A DNA stretch of 64,000 bases from Gemmatimonas groenlandica (GTDB lineage Bacteria > Gemmatimonadota > Gemmatimonadetes > Gemmatimonadales > Gemmatimonadaceae): positions 4,960,001 to 5,024,000 of the forward strand of contig NZ_CP053085.1 in the NCBI RefSeq assembly GCF_013004105.1, in the 5' to 3' direction. Shown here piece by piece: positions 1 to 9,800 of the stretch (position 1 is its first letter; each line of letters begins with the position of its first letter). A program made the translations under genes and the position numbers. The notes beneath the pieces are model-generated. The model searched no databases, was not told the origin of the DNA, and saw only the letters and a program-made list of their open reading frames with translations.

Positions 1-37
1 ACCCCTTCGCTGAGGAGAACGCCGTCGTCGTCGCGGC

Positions 38-169
38 TCAGTAAACTCCACCACCCAGCGTCTCATATCTGTTGACAGGTTCCGCCTGCACCGCAGGAAC
101 GCCTCGCTCCGTAAGCAGCTTCACTCCCTCAAGCTTGAACTCCCTGCTGCATTGACGTCTCGTTCCCAT
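38..169 (-). pseudogene. IS3-family transposase OrfA, N-terminal remnant
   Basis: The 43 codons start MGTRRQ, then SREFKLEGVKLLTERG, which is the classic opening of the helix-turn-helix OrfA of IS3-family elements (established family pattern). Homology stops after about 30 residues and the frame ends 10-15 codons later, whereas a normal OrfA is about 90-100 aa. No OrfB (DDE integrase) is seen before the window edge. It lies directly downstream of the broken sensor kinase gene. A short perfect palindrome sits just upstream of its start. It is read as a dead IS end rather than an active element. Confidence 0.6.
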
Positions 170-187
170 GTCACGCCTCTGGCATGC

Positions 188-202
188 CACCTTGACAAGG
201 TG
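188..202. repeat. 15-bp perfect palindrome near IS remnant
   Basis: CACCTTGACAAGGTG is a 7-bp inverted repeat around a single A. It lies between the OrfA remnant and the end of the sensor kinase. It could be part of an IS end or a weak terminator; there is no T-tract. Confidence 0.4.
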
Positions 203-248
203 TCCATAAAATCGCCAGCAGAGCAATGCGCTTTTCAGCTGCGGCGTG

Positions 249-2723
249 TTAAGAGGTTGCGGCGCGTGCGGAGTGTACGGCTTCCAGTAGCGCATGAATC
301 GCTTCGATGCCGGCTGGCTTGGTCAGGTGGTAGTCGAACCCTGCCTCGCGTGCCTGGTCTTGGTCGTGATGCGCTCCCCACCCGGTCAGCGCTACCAAAA
401 CAGTCTGATTCGTCCCTGACGTCTGCCGGACCATCCGGGCCACTTCATAGCCGTTCAGCTCAGGCATGCCGATGTCGAGGAACGCCACGTCTGGTTGACG
501 CTGTAACACCAGGCGCAGGGCATCGTGGCCGTCATGAGCGACGGTTGTCTTATGGCCACCGAGTTCCAACAGAGTCGCCAGGCTCTCCGCTGCGTCGACG
601 TTGTCATCGGCCACTAGCACCTTGAGCACTGAACCGGTCTTGCCGATCGGCGCCACCTGATCCTGGCTTAGAGGGGCGTCAACTTGTTGCTGCTGCACGA
701 CTGGCAGGCGCACTGTGAAGGTGCTGCCCTCGCCTTCTCCCGGGCTTGCAGCCGTTACGGTGCCGCCGTGCATCTCGACAAGGCGGCGAACCAGCGACAA
801 GCCGATGCCCAGCCCACCCTGCGCGCGGCCAGCGCCGGCGGCGACCTGGGTAAACATGTCGAACACGCTTGGCAAAGCCTGCGGCGGGATGCCGATGCCG
901 TTGTCTCTCACGGCGATGACGGCATGCTGTCCCTCGCGGTCCACCGACAACTTGATTCGCCCGTGCTCCGGCGTGTACTTCGCGGCGTTTGTCAGCAGGT
1001 TCCCGAGCACCTGCACCAGTCGCACCGGGTCGGCGTCGACCACCAGTGACTCGTCAGCCATGCTCAGGTCCAGCTCGTGATGTGCGGCTTCCATGACTGC
1101 CAGTGTCGACTCGACGGCGTTAGTCACGATTGTTCTGAGCTCCACCTGCTCCTTGCGCAGCTCCACTTTGCCGCTGTTGATCCGAGCAACGTCAAGCAGA
1201 TCGTCGACCAGGTGCACCAAGTGGCTGAGCTGCCGCTGCATCATGTCCCGCACTTTGGTTGCAATCTCCGGATTATTCCCGGCCAGTCGCAGCAGTTCCA
1301 GTCCGTTTTGAATAGGTGCAAGTGGGTTGCGCAACTCATGCGCCAGCGTCGCCAGGAACTCCGTCTTGCGATGATCTTCTTCGCTCAGTCGCGCTGCCAG
1401 CCTGCGTAGGTCGCCCTCTGCACGCTTGCGCTCCGTGATGTCCGTGTTGGTCCCCACCCACTCGCGGACCGATCCATCCTGCGCCAGCACGGGCACCCCC
1501 CGTACCGCGGTCCAACGATAGTCGCCGTCGGCGTGCAGAACCCGATACTCGGCCTCGAACCCGCTGCGAGTCGCCACGCTGGCTTGCCAGGTCGCAAACG
1601 TGGCTTGCCTATCGTCAGGGTGAAGTGCCTGGAGCCATCCGGTCTGGATCCATTCTTTATAAGTCTGCCCTGTAAACGCTCGCCACGACGGAGAGTCCTC
1701 GATGACATTCCCCTGCGCGTCTGTGGTCCAGGTAATCTGGGACGTGGCGGTCACAAAGGACCTGAACCGCTGTTCGTTGCGCAGGAGCGCTTCCTGAGTG
1801 GCCTGGCGTGCGTGGATCTCGCGTCGATAGTCCAAGATCAACGCTGCGGTATTGACCAGCAGCGCCATCGCGTTCTTCTCCGCCGATGTGGGGACATGGA
1901 CCTCGCGGCGGTAGCAGGCCAGCGTGCCGAGCACGGCACCACCCGGCGAGCGGATGGGCTGCGACCACTATGAGCGCAACCCGTGCGAGAGAGCCAGTTC
2001 CTTGTAATCCTGCCACAAGGGGTCCGTGGCGATGTCAGAGACGATGACTTCTTGGTTGAAGTGTGCCGCAGTTCCGCACGAGCCGGCGTTCGGGCCGGTC
2101 GCCATCCCGTCAATGGCTGCGGAATATGCCTGTGGAAGCGATGGAGCCGCGCCATGCCGCAGATGACCATCGTGCGCCAGCAGAACCGAGACCAACATGG
2201 CTTCCTGAGAGTGCGCCTCGGCAGCCCGCACCACGGTGCCGAGCACCTGCTCCAGCGATGCTCCGGACACCGCTTGCTCCATGGCGAGCTTCTGCGCGTC
2301 GGCGAGGATTACGGCCTGCTCTCGGGCGCGCAGTAGCTCTTGCAACTCAGTCACGTCGCGCGACACAGCCAGGAAGCCCTGTAGTTGCCTATCGGTCCCA
2401 TGGATTGGCGACACACAAACGTCCCAGAATTTCGGCACGCCTTTCGATGTTGGGCAGAAGGCAGTGAACTGTCCCAGATCGCCTTGGCGCGCCTGCTCCA
2501 GCGCCGATTCGATCTGTTGGCGCGACTCCCCTGGCCACAAGGTCGTCCATGCCAGTCCACACATCTGGCTCAGGTCATCGACCTCCATCAAGCACTGGCC
2601 GTTCCGGTTCATCGACACGAGATTGCCCTGAAGATCGAGTACCTTCGCGCAGTCCGGGCTGCTCTCGAAGAGCAAATCAGTGGTCAGCGGCACGGCAGAC
2701 GAGGCAGGTACTGCGGAATTCAT
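249..2723 (-). pseudogene. Hybrid sensor histidine kinase/response regulator split by an in-frame TAG
   Basis: Two same-frame pieces are separated only by TAG at 1968-1970. The upstream piece (251 codons from ATG 2723) holds a PAS domain (about residues 17-130) and most of a GAF domain ending HGLRS. Directly after the stop the frame continues WSQPIRSPGGAVLGT, the normal end of this GAF type. Then follow a second PAS with a PAC motif (NTDITERKRAE), a HisKA box with phospho-acceptor His (TLAHELRNPLAP), an ATPase domain (DNGIGIP, GLGIGLSLV) and a C-terminal receiver with Asp in FLDIGMPELNG. Homology is continuous across the stop, so it was one gene of about 800 codons. The downstream half could start at GTG 1934 and would still be a PAS-HK-REC kinase lacking the GAF sensor. 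It is a nonsense pseudogene, a recently split gene or a sequencing error. Confidence 0.85.
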
Positions 2724-3109
2724 GAATGAGCTTTCTCGGTAAAAAATATTCGGACCCGACCGTACGGCTTGACCGGTGGAGATTTTGCAGTAAGGCGTCT
2801 TGCAGCGACGAAGGCGGTCCCTGACTCGTCACCATGCGCATCTTGAAAGTGGGGCGAACTCATCGGGATAGCAATTTCAATCGCGGGGTGGAGTGAGCCC
2901 GTGTCGACTCGAAAGAGCACCTCAGGTGGCCGTGCACAATGCACGACCTCGGCACCTGGTACGACGACCTAATCCGGCTGTACCGCGCGGCGGCCGAGCC
3001 GCAACGGGAGTGAAGATCGAGCGCTGATCTGAAGCCCGTGATCCGACTCGACCGAGCGTCTTCCGATCTATATTCCTGCCACGAGTACCACGACTCCTAC
3101 AGGAAACGA
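2724..3109. other. Intergenic region between divergent genes
   Basis: 386 bp between the sensor kinase (minus) and the AI-2E-type permease (plus). It must hold both promoters, but I see no convincing -35/-10 pair. A short plus-strand frame ending at 3013 (MHDLGTWYDDLIRLYR then 8 residues) looks protein-like and could be the tail of a lost gene; I do not recognise it. Confidence 0.4.
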
Positions 3110-4222
3110 ATGAGCGCACACCGGGGCAGGCAACTCGCGAACGCCACGACGGCGCTCATCGTGGTGGCGGTACTCGCCGTGCTGTACAGCCTGTACTTCG
3201 CCCGGGCGTTTCTCGTGCCCATCGCGTTCGCGTTGCTGCTGGATTTTCTCCTGAGCCCGCTCGTGCGTCTGTTGGGCAAGGCGCGCATTCCAACGCCTGC
3301 TGGTGCGGCGATCGTCGTGTTGACGCTCGTGGGTTCGATCGGGTTCGGTGCCTATCAGCTCGGCGGCACTGCGCAACGCTTTCTCGACGAAGCGCCGCAG
3401 GGCATCGCCAGAGCACAGGCGCAGATCGGGAAGTTGCTGCGACCGCTGGCCCGCGTGTCGGCGAACGCGGAGAAGGTGGCAGCGGTGGCTGGCGCGCCAG
3501 CGCCCGGCAAGCAACCAGCGCAAGTCGTCGTGGTTGGTCCGTCCATGGCGACGCGCCTGGCGGGCACGACCCAGCGATTCCTCGGAGCGTTGCTGCAGAT
3601 CCTCATGCTGCTGTTCTTTCTGCTCGCGGGCGGTGATCTCTTCCTCGAGAAAACCATCAGCCTTTTACCGTTGTTGACCGACAAGAAGAAAGCGGTCCGC
3701 ATCGCGCGCGACATCGAATCGTCCGTGTCCACCTATCTCATCGCGAATCTCGGTCTCAACATCGTCGAGGGAGCGATCGTCGGCGTCGCGCTCTGGGCGA
3801 TCGGACTCCCGAACGCGTTGCTCTGGTCACTCATCGTGGTCGCGATGGAATTCATTCCGTTCGTCGGCGCGATCATCATGGTGGGTTTGCTCTCGCTGGC
3901 GTCGCTCGCCTCATTCACCGACTTGCCGCACATCCTGATGGTGCCCGGTGTATACCTGATCGCGAATTTCGTTCAGGGCAATGTCGTGTCCACGATGGTC
4001 TTGGGGAAACGACTGGCGCTCAACTCTGTCGCACTCTTCGTGGGCCTCGCCTTCTGGTTCTGGATCTGGGGACTTCCCGGCGCATTCATTGGCGTGCCAC
4101 TGATGTCCGTGTTCAAGATCTGCTGCGATCACATCGATTCTCTGGCGCCGTTCGGGGAACTGCTTGGCGCACGCGCCGATCCGAAGCGACCCCTGACGCC
4201 TTCCGAAACGATTGCCGTGTGA
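3110..4222 (+). CDS. AI-2E family transporter (PerM/YdiK-like)
   Basis: 370 aa, the usual length for this family of polytopic inner-membrane proteins. Members export small molecules such as AI-2 or act in ion homeostasis; the substrate cannot be read here. Hydrophobic helices open the protein (about residues 12-80), followed by a soluble insert rich in Ala/Arg (about 95-165), then five or more helices. It shows the family's conserved late segments: IVEGAIVGVALWAIGLPNALLW, FIPFVGAII, and NFVQGNVVSTMVLGKRLALN before the last helices. ATG 3110 is chosen because AGGAAACGA lies just before it and it opens directly on the first helix. An in-frame start 24 codons upstream gives an implausible extension. 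No operon partner. Confidence 0.85.
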   Translation: MSAHRGRQLANATTALIVVAVLAVLYSLYFARAFLVPIAFALLLDFLLSPLVRLLGKARIPTPAGAAIVVLTLVGSIGFGAYQLGGTAQRFLDEAPQGIARAQAQIGKLLRPLARVSANAEKVAAVAGAPAPGKQPAQVVVVGPSMATRLAGTTQRFLGALLQILMLLFFLLAGGDLFLEKTISLLPLLTDKKKAVRIARDIESSVSTYLIANLGLNIVEGAIVGVALWAIGLPNALLWSLIVVAMEFIPFVGAIIMVGLLSLASLASFTDLPHILMVPGVYLIANFVQGNVVSTMVLGKRLALNSVALFVGLAFWFWIWGLPGAFIGVPLMSVFKICCDHIDSLAPFGELLGARADPKRPLTPSETIAV

Positions 4223-4382
4223 GCCGCGTGCCCATCCGGTTCCATCGCGTCGGACGCCGTGACTCCGTGCCTCACTCGTATGGCGTCCAACGCGTTTCCA
4301 CGTCAGCCTGAACGGTGATGGAAGCAACGCTATTACCCGGGGCCAGCATGGGTGTGACCCGGAGACGCACCGCGACGCGGTC

Positions 4383-4547
4383 GCCGATCCTCACGCCGAG
4401 AGCAAGCAATCGCCCAGCATATGCTCGCTCCCTGACGGGAAGCGATTCGTTGGGCTGTCGCGCGTCAATCTCGACGCGAAGCTCGCCGTCATCACCAACT
4501 GGCTCGCGGAGCTGCAGCGAGCGCAGGCCGCGCCGACGGCGCGCTGA
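4383..4547 (+). pseudogene. Orphan C-terminal tail of a TolB/PD40-type protein
   Basis: A short plus frame ends LPDGKRFVGLSRVN, then AVITNWLAELQRAQ and a TGA. The pattern 'DGxRF ... NW...L' close to a stop is the usual ending of the TolB-like propeller in this genome's kinase and propeller proteins. There is no start codon and no propeller body upstream. It lies tail to tail with the first QueG fragment, 37 bp away. I read it as a decayed remnant; the match is short, so confidence is modest. Confidence 0.4.
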
Positions 4548-4583
4548 GCAGGCTCCGAGGTAGCACGTGACGCAGTGTCGTTG

Positions 4584-4976
4584 TTAGGCGATGGACCTCG
4601 CCATGATCTGGCGGAGCGCTAACGTCGCGTGGTCACGCACGAGCAACTCATCGTGCTGCAATGCAGCCTCGAGCACCGGCACGTCTTCCCTTGTGCCGAC
4701 GTTGCCGAGTACCACGGCCGCGTTGCGCGCGAGCCCGCGCCGCTTCGCGCGCTTCATCGCACTGCCCTTGAAGCGTGCACTGAACTCGCTTTGTGACATC
4801 GTGAGGAAATCGCGCGCGAGCGCTCGTGCATTGGGCGATGCCAACCCGTCACGCGCGGCGAATGCCGGCTCGCGCAACGCCGTGGTAAACTTCACGTTCC
4901 AAGGACACACGTCCTGGGAGATCTGTCGGCAAACCCGTTTTCTGGTAGAACTCCGGACAGGCTCTTTAACCCTCAA
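4584..4976 (-). pseudogene. Orphan QueG C-terminal fragment, copy 1
   Basis: From QDVCPWN onward (4916 downwards) the frame matches the last ~110 residues of the intact queG at 61846-62913: the final Cys-Pro cluster residue, the signature ARFKGSAMKRAKRRGL, ARNAAVVLGNVG and the HEAT-like tail (VPVLEAALQHDELLVRDHA). Everything before it in QueG (cobalamin fold, catalytic Asp, first 4Fe-4S cluster) is missing. Instead the frame has a short non-QueG extension (EPVRSSTRKRVCRQIS) shared with copies 2 and 3. Two of the three CxxCxxxC cysteines are lost, so no cluster can form. The only start is TTG 4976. It is most likely a remnant, but the frame stays open for 130 codons, so a small HEAT protein is possible. 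Confidence 0.75.
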
Positions 4977-5020
4977 GAAGACAACGGGTTAGCGGCTACG
5001 GTATCCCGGATAGTGAGCGC
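4917..5020. repeat. Shared junction module, copy 1 (attached to QueG fragment)
   Basis: About 70-100 bp nearly repeated at 18424-18528. Both contain TCTGTCGGCAAA, CCGTTTTCTGGT, GAACTCCGGACAGGCTCT and GACAACGGGTTAGC in the same order and spacing, then a weaker match (CGGTAT.C.GGAT). The ends form an imperfect inverted repeat (GGCAAACCCGTT against AACGGGTTAGC). The module abuts QueG homology at the same codon in each copy. It has no similarity that I recognise to a known IS end. Confidence 0.7.
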
Positions 5021-5239
5021 GTCGAGTCCGGGCCCCAGTACGGCAGGACGCTCCTCGAGGGCCGAAGGAATTACGCGGGAGGAGGGCGCTGGGGATGTCG
5101 TAACGGTGACGCGCATCCGATGGTCTAAGGCGCACGACCAGGGACGATGAGCTGATTTCTGCGGATTTGGGGTCATGTCTGATACGGGACGTAACCGTCG
5201 TTCCGGATCCCGAACTCCTCAGCTCAGGACCAAGGCCCC

Positions 5240-6031
5240 ATGATTCGCATCCGAACTTTCCTCGCTGGTTCCCTGGCACTGTCCCTCGCCTTGGCCGCGC
5301 CGGCGAGCGCGCAACAGCAACAGGTCACCGTGACCGTGCGCAACCTCGCGCCGACCAACAGCATCAGCTTCGCACCAACGCATCTCGGCTTTCACCGCGG
5401 AGTGTTCGATGCCTTCAACGACGGTCAGACACCCGGAGCCGGGATCATCTCCGTCGCCGAAGGCGGCGCAGGAGATGTGTGGCAGAGCGACTTTGCCCTC
5501 GCCGACCCCACCGCCGTGCGCGGCACGATCGGCATGGCGCTCCTGCCAGGGCAATCGCGCAGCCAGAGCTTTCTGGTCAATTCCGCGCTGAATCCGTTCT
5601 TCTCGTTTGCGTCGATGGTCGTGCCAAGCAACGACTTCTTCGTCGGCAATGACAACCCGCAGGCGTTCCGCCTGTTCGACGCGATGGGCAACCTGCTGAT
5701 CAATCGCATTACTCAGACGTCAAGTCAGATCTGGGACGCAGGATCGGAGGCGTTCAGCATTGCCGGCGCCGCGTTTCTCGTCAACGGCGTGAATGCGGTG
5801 CGCACGCCGCAAAACGGCGTGGTCTCGTTCAACTTCGCTGAACTGGCGGGGTTCAACGGGGAGCAGACCGCGGCGAACTATGCGTTCGACAGTCAGCTCA
5901 CGGCCAACCAAGCGGTGTATCAGATCGATTTTGTATCGAGCACCGTACCGGAGCCCAGCACGGTCGTCTTGCTCGCCTCAGGGTTGATGACCATGGCGCT
6001 TGTTGTCCGGCGGAGGCGCGTGCGCGGTTGA
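5240..6031 (+). CDS. Spondin-domain protein with PEP-CTERM sorting signal
   Basis: 263 aa secreted protein. An N-terminal signal peptide (about 1-24, ending APASAQ) is followed by a spondin_N-like body: VRNLAPTNSISFAP, HLGFHRGVFDAF, FSFASMVVPSNDFFVGN and QAFRLFDAMGN are conserved landmarks of bacterial spondin proteins. The C-terminus is a textbook PEP-CTERM signal: VPEPST, a hydrophobic helix, then RRRRVRG. Such proteins are processed by exosortase/archaeosortase and surface-exposed or released into exopolysaccharide; no exosortase lies in this window. The downstream ECF sigma/kinase pair is 165 bp away and probably separate. ATG 5240 opens directly on the signal peptide. Confidence 0.85.
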   Translation: MIRIRTFLAGSLALSLALAAPASAQQQQVTVTVRNLAPTNSISFAPTHLGFHRGVFDAFNDGQTPGAGIISVAEGGAGDVWQSDFALADPTAVRGTIGMALLPGQSRSQSFLVNSALNPFFSFASMVVPSNDFFVGNDNPQAFRLFDAMGNLLINRITQTSSQIWDAGSEAFSIAGAAFLVNGVNAVRTPQNGVVSFNFAELAGFNGEQTAANYAFDSQLTANQAVYQIDFVSSTVPEPSTVVLLASGLMTMALVVRRRRVRG

Positions 6032-6196
6032 GTGCCAGCCCTCCATAGACGTCCGATGCACGCCCGCACCTCGTCGTTCACGCTGTTCGCCGCACCCCGT
6101 GGTTGGAAGCCGATTACTGGCTTGAGAGGCGTTCCCTTGCGCCGCGCGAGTACGATGCGCGACCATACGGATCAGCCCTTCAGGGAGCTTCCGCGG

Positions 6197-6802
6197 ATGG
6201 ACACGCAGGACACAGATGAGCCGGTGACAGCGCTGCTCCGGCGGTGGGCAGGGGGCGATGCTCCCGCCGGGGAGCGCCTCTTCGCGCGCATCTACGATGA
6301 ATTGCGGGATGTGGCCCGACGTCAACGTCGACGCTGGGATGGAGACGAGACACTGAACACCACGGCGCTCGTTCATGAGGTGTACCTGCGCATGAACGGC
6401 GCCGCTGTGCTCGACGTACAGGATCGCGCTCACTTCTACGCGGTGGCGGCGCGCGCATCCCGACAGATTCTCAGCAACTACGCGCGTCGCGCGCGTGCGC
6501 AGAAACGGGGGCGCAGCCAAGATATGCAGCATCTGGAAGCGGTGAGCGCGGTGCCGGCAATCGAGACGCAGGATGAGATCTCGCTCGACCGACTCTGGGC
6601 ACTCGAGTTGGCACTGCAACAACTCCAGCGCACGTTTCCGCGACCGTGTCGTGTCATTGAATGCCGGTATTTCGCTGGCTTGTCCATTCCGGAGACCGCG
6701 CTCGCGTTGAACATCTCAGAAGCCACGGTGAAGCGCGACTGGGCACTCGCACAGGCGTGGCTCCACCGTGAATTGAAAGAGCACGCGCCGGGCAATGACT
6801 GA
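6197..6802 (+). CDS. ECF-type RNA polymerase sigma factor
   Basis: 201 aa. It shows the region-2 pattern of the sigma factors that pair with Pkn kinases (RIYDELRDVARRQRRRW, TLNTTALVHEVYLRM, RAHFYAVAARASRQIL) and a region-4 helix-turn-helix (RYFAGLSIPETALALNISEATVKRDW). It would direct RNA polymerase to an alternative promoter set; targets are unknown. ATG 6197 is preceded by GGGAG at good spacing, while the open frame to 6032 lacks family similarity. Its stop overlaps the start of the kinase at 6795. The ECF/kinase arrangement is widespread and suggests control by phosphorylation (inference). No anti-sigma factor gene is adjacent. Confidence 0.88.
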   Translation: MDTQDTDEPVTALLRRWAGGDAPAGERLFARIYDELRDVARRQRRRWDGDETLNTTALVHEVYLRMNGAAVLDVQDRAHFYAVAARASRQILSNYARRARAQKRGRSQDMQHLEAVSAVPAIETQDEISLDRLWALELALQQLQRTFPRPCRVIECRYFAGLSIPETALALNISEATVKRDWALAQAWLHRELKEHAPGND

Positions 6803-9800
6803 TAGCATCGTGAGACGGACATCATCCGAACTCTCCGCCGAGGCGTGGGAACGTCTGGCTACCGCGTTCGAGTCGACGATGTCGCTCCCGTCAGCATCGC
6901 GTGAAGCATTCGTGCACGCGACCTACGGGGATGACGCAACGTTTCGGGCGGAACTGCTCGCGCTCATCGCATGCGCGGATACGGCGCCGGACTTTCTTCG
7001 CGCACTGGCGACGGACGTCGTGCATCCGGCGTTCGGGGCCGCGACCTCGGAAGCAGACAGCGAAGTGCAACGAATTGTCGCTGAGCGCGCGATACATCCG
7101 GACACGGTCGCCGAGGCCGCGGCAGCACAGTCACCACCGGCGCAATCAAGTGCACACGCGTCGCTCGTCGGCCGCAGCGTGCGTCACTTCGAAGTCCGTT
7201 CGCTGCTGGGGACTGGCGGCATGGGAGTCGTATATCTCGCGCGCGATACGATGCTGGGCCGCGATGTCGCGCTCAAGTTTCTTGCGCCTGGACAGTTCAC
7301 GGACGCTGCTGCCCGACGACGTTTGATCCGCGAGGCGCAGGCCGCCTCGGCGCTCGACGACGTGCACGTCTGCGCGGTGCACGCCATCGAAGAAACGGAC
7401 GACGGTGGCCTGTGTCTGGTGATGAACTACTGCCGCGGTGGAACGCTACGTGATCGTGTTCGCGCTGGGCCACTGCCAGTCGCCGACTCGATTGCGATCG
7501 CACGTCAGCTCGCGAGTGGATTGGCAAGTGCGCACCGTGCTGGCATCGTCCACCGCGATCTCAAACCGGCCAACGTTGGTTTTGCCGACGGAGAAGTCGC
7601 CAAGATTCTGGACTTCGGCGTCGTCGTACGCGCCGGTGCCGACGACGCGACCTTCAGCGCAGGCAGTGCAGCCGCCGCCGGTACACTGCCCTACATGGCA
7701 CCGGAGGTGCTGCGCGGAGCCGTCGCCGACGCGCGTGCCGATGTCTGGGCGCTCGGCGTGATCCTGCATGAGATGCTCACTGGCCGGCGGCCGTTTTCCG
7801 GCAGCTCGGAAGCAGCAGTGCTCTATTCCATCATAGATCACGAGCCAGCGCCGATCGTGCGCGAAGATGGCGAAAGTATTCCCCTTCCGCTCGTTAACCT
7901 CATCATTGACATGCTCGCGAAGTCGCCAGCGGAGCGGCCGGCCAATGGTGCAGAGGTGCTGTCGCGACTCGAGTCACTCGACGGCCCGTCGGTGCAAACC
8001 ACGCCGCGCTCGAACGCCCACGTACCGTCGATACCGATGGTCCGGCCGTCCGCATTGCAGCGTTTCTCGCGCATCGCATTCGGCCTCGCGGCAACAGCAT
8101 TCATCGCGTTCGTGGTGTGGACGCTCGGCCGCAGTCGCACGACGAGCCCGATCACCGCTCCACTCGAAGTCGCCCGAATCGTCGGTCCCCTTCCGTCCAT
8201 CGCCGTCCTGCCATTCGCCGTGCGCGGTGGCAACGAGCTGCAATACCTGCGCGAAGGCATGGTGGACTTGTTGACGCCGGCCTTTGACGCGACCGCGCTT
8301 GTTCGGGGCGTCGACCCCAACTCGAGTATCGGCGCGAGTCGCAGCATCGGTGCGGCGGCCATTGACTCGGCGACCGCTCGCACGCTCGCGATTCAACTGG
8401 GCGCGCAGCGATACGTCGTCGGCAGTGTGGTACGCGCCGGCGAAGGGCTCACCGTTCGCGCCACGCTGCACCACGCCGACGGCCGCGACGTTGCACGCGC
8501 ACAGGTCAGTGTCGCGCGGTTCGATCGTCTGTTTGCTGGAGTGGAGTCACTCGTGCGACAATTGCTCGCCGCCGAGTTGCAGGCACCGGGTGATACCGTC
8601 GCCGGGTTGGCGGCTACGATGACCGCCTCGAGCCAGGCCCTGCGCGCCTATCTCGATGGCGAGCGCGAGTTGCGCGATGCCCGCCCGGCATCGGCCGTCG
8701 CCTTGTTCTCGCGCGCAATCCGCGAAGATTCGCTCTTCGCCTTGGCGTGGTATCGGCTCGCGCGGGCGGCACGATGGAGTGAGGTGGATTCGTTGCAAGC
8801 GCTCGCGGTCCGGCGGGCGTTCGATCTTTCGGCATCATTGCCGCTGCGATTGCAACAGATCGTGCGTGGGTATCACGCGCTCAGGGTTGGCAGTCCCCTG
8901 GAAGCGGAACGGCAGTTTCGACAAATCGTGTCTGACTACCCTACCGATGTCGATGCGTGGATGCTGCTTGGCGAGACTCTCTTCGAGAACAACCAGTTTC
9001 TCGGACGCGCGACGACCGATGCCACCGTCCCGTTCCGGAAAGTGATGACGTTGGACGGACGCAATCGCGAAGTGACGGTGTATCTCATGGAGCTCGCGGC
9101 TCGCGCAGGCCATCGTGGGGAGCTGGATACGCTGTTTCAGATGTATTTCAGCCCCAATAGCGCCGGCGAACAGCCCGGGATCCGCCGAACATACCTCGCG
9201 CTGCATGCACGGCGGATGGGACTGGGTGACCGCGCCATCGATGATCCGGTGAGTGCGCTGATCGCGCTGCGACGCGCGGGCTCGGATCCAAGCGACCTGC
9301 GCGCCGCGCGACGATTCGCCACCGTTCTGGTGTCGCCGACGAATCCGTCGGCCATGCGCGTGGAAGGACTGTTTGCGCTTGCCACGCTCGATTGGAGTAG
9401 TGGCAATACCGAGGCGGCCGGTGAACGCTGGCGTGAGGCCGCCCTGATTGATGCGGACGCAACGCTGCTACATCGCGCGCTGATGATGATTTCACCGGCG
9501 GTCAGCGTGCATCCGGATTCTTTGCGGGCGGTTCGCCGCCTGCTCGAGAGTACGCGTGCGCCCGCCACCTCGATGCGCGAGCTTTCCCGCGAGGAACACT
9601 CATCGCTGCGGCTCTATCTGGTCGGGATGCTCGGCCGACAACTCGGCGACACCGCGGGACTCGCGCGGGCGCAGCAGCAACTGTCGACGCTGGTTGGTGC
9701 GGGCCGCCTGGCGAAGCCGCTTGCCTCCGCACTGCGCGGTCACCTGGCCATGGCACGGGGCGAGCCTGCGCAGGCGCTCGCGGCCTTCGAACGCAGCGCG

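Noticed and set aside
2720-2944. Minus-strand 74-codon frame upstream of the sensor kinase
   Set aside because: No RBS, no recognisable domain, and it covers the promoter region.
4577-4592. GTTAGGC next to the stop of QueG fragment 1, and similar GTTAGC/GTTAGGC elsewhere (18494, 34214), looking like integron attC cores
   Set aside because: No matching RYYYAAC partner at attC distance, no internal L boxes, and no integron integrase in the window. The module ends GTTAGC but its other end does not follow the R'/R'' consensus.
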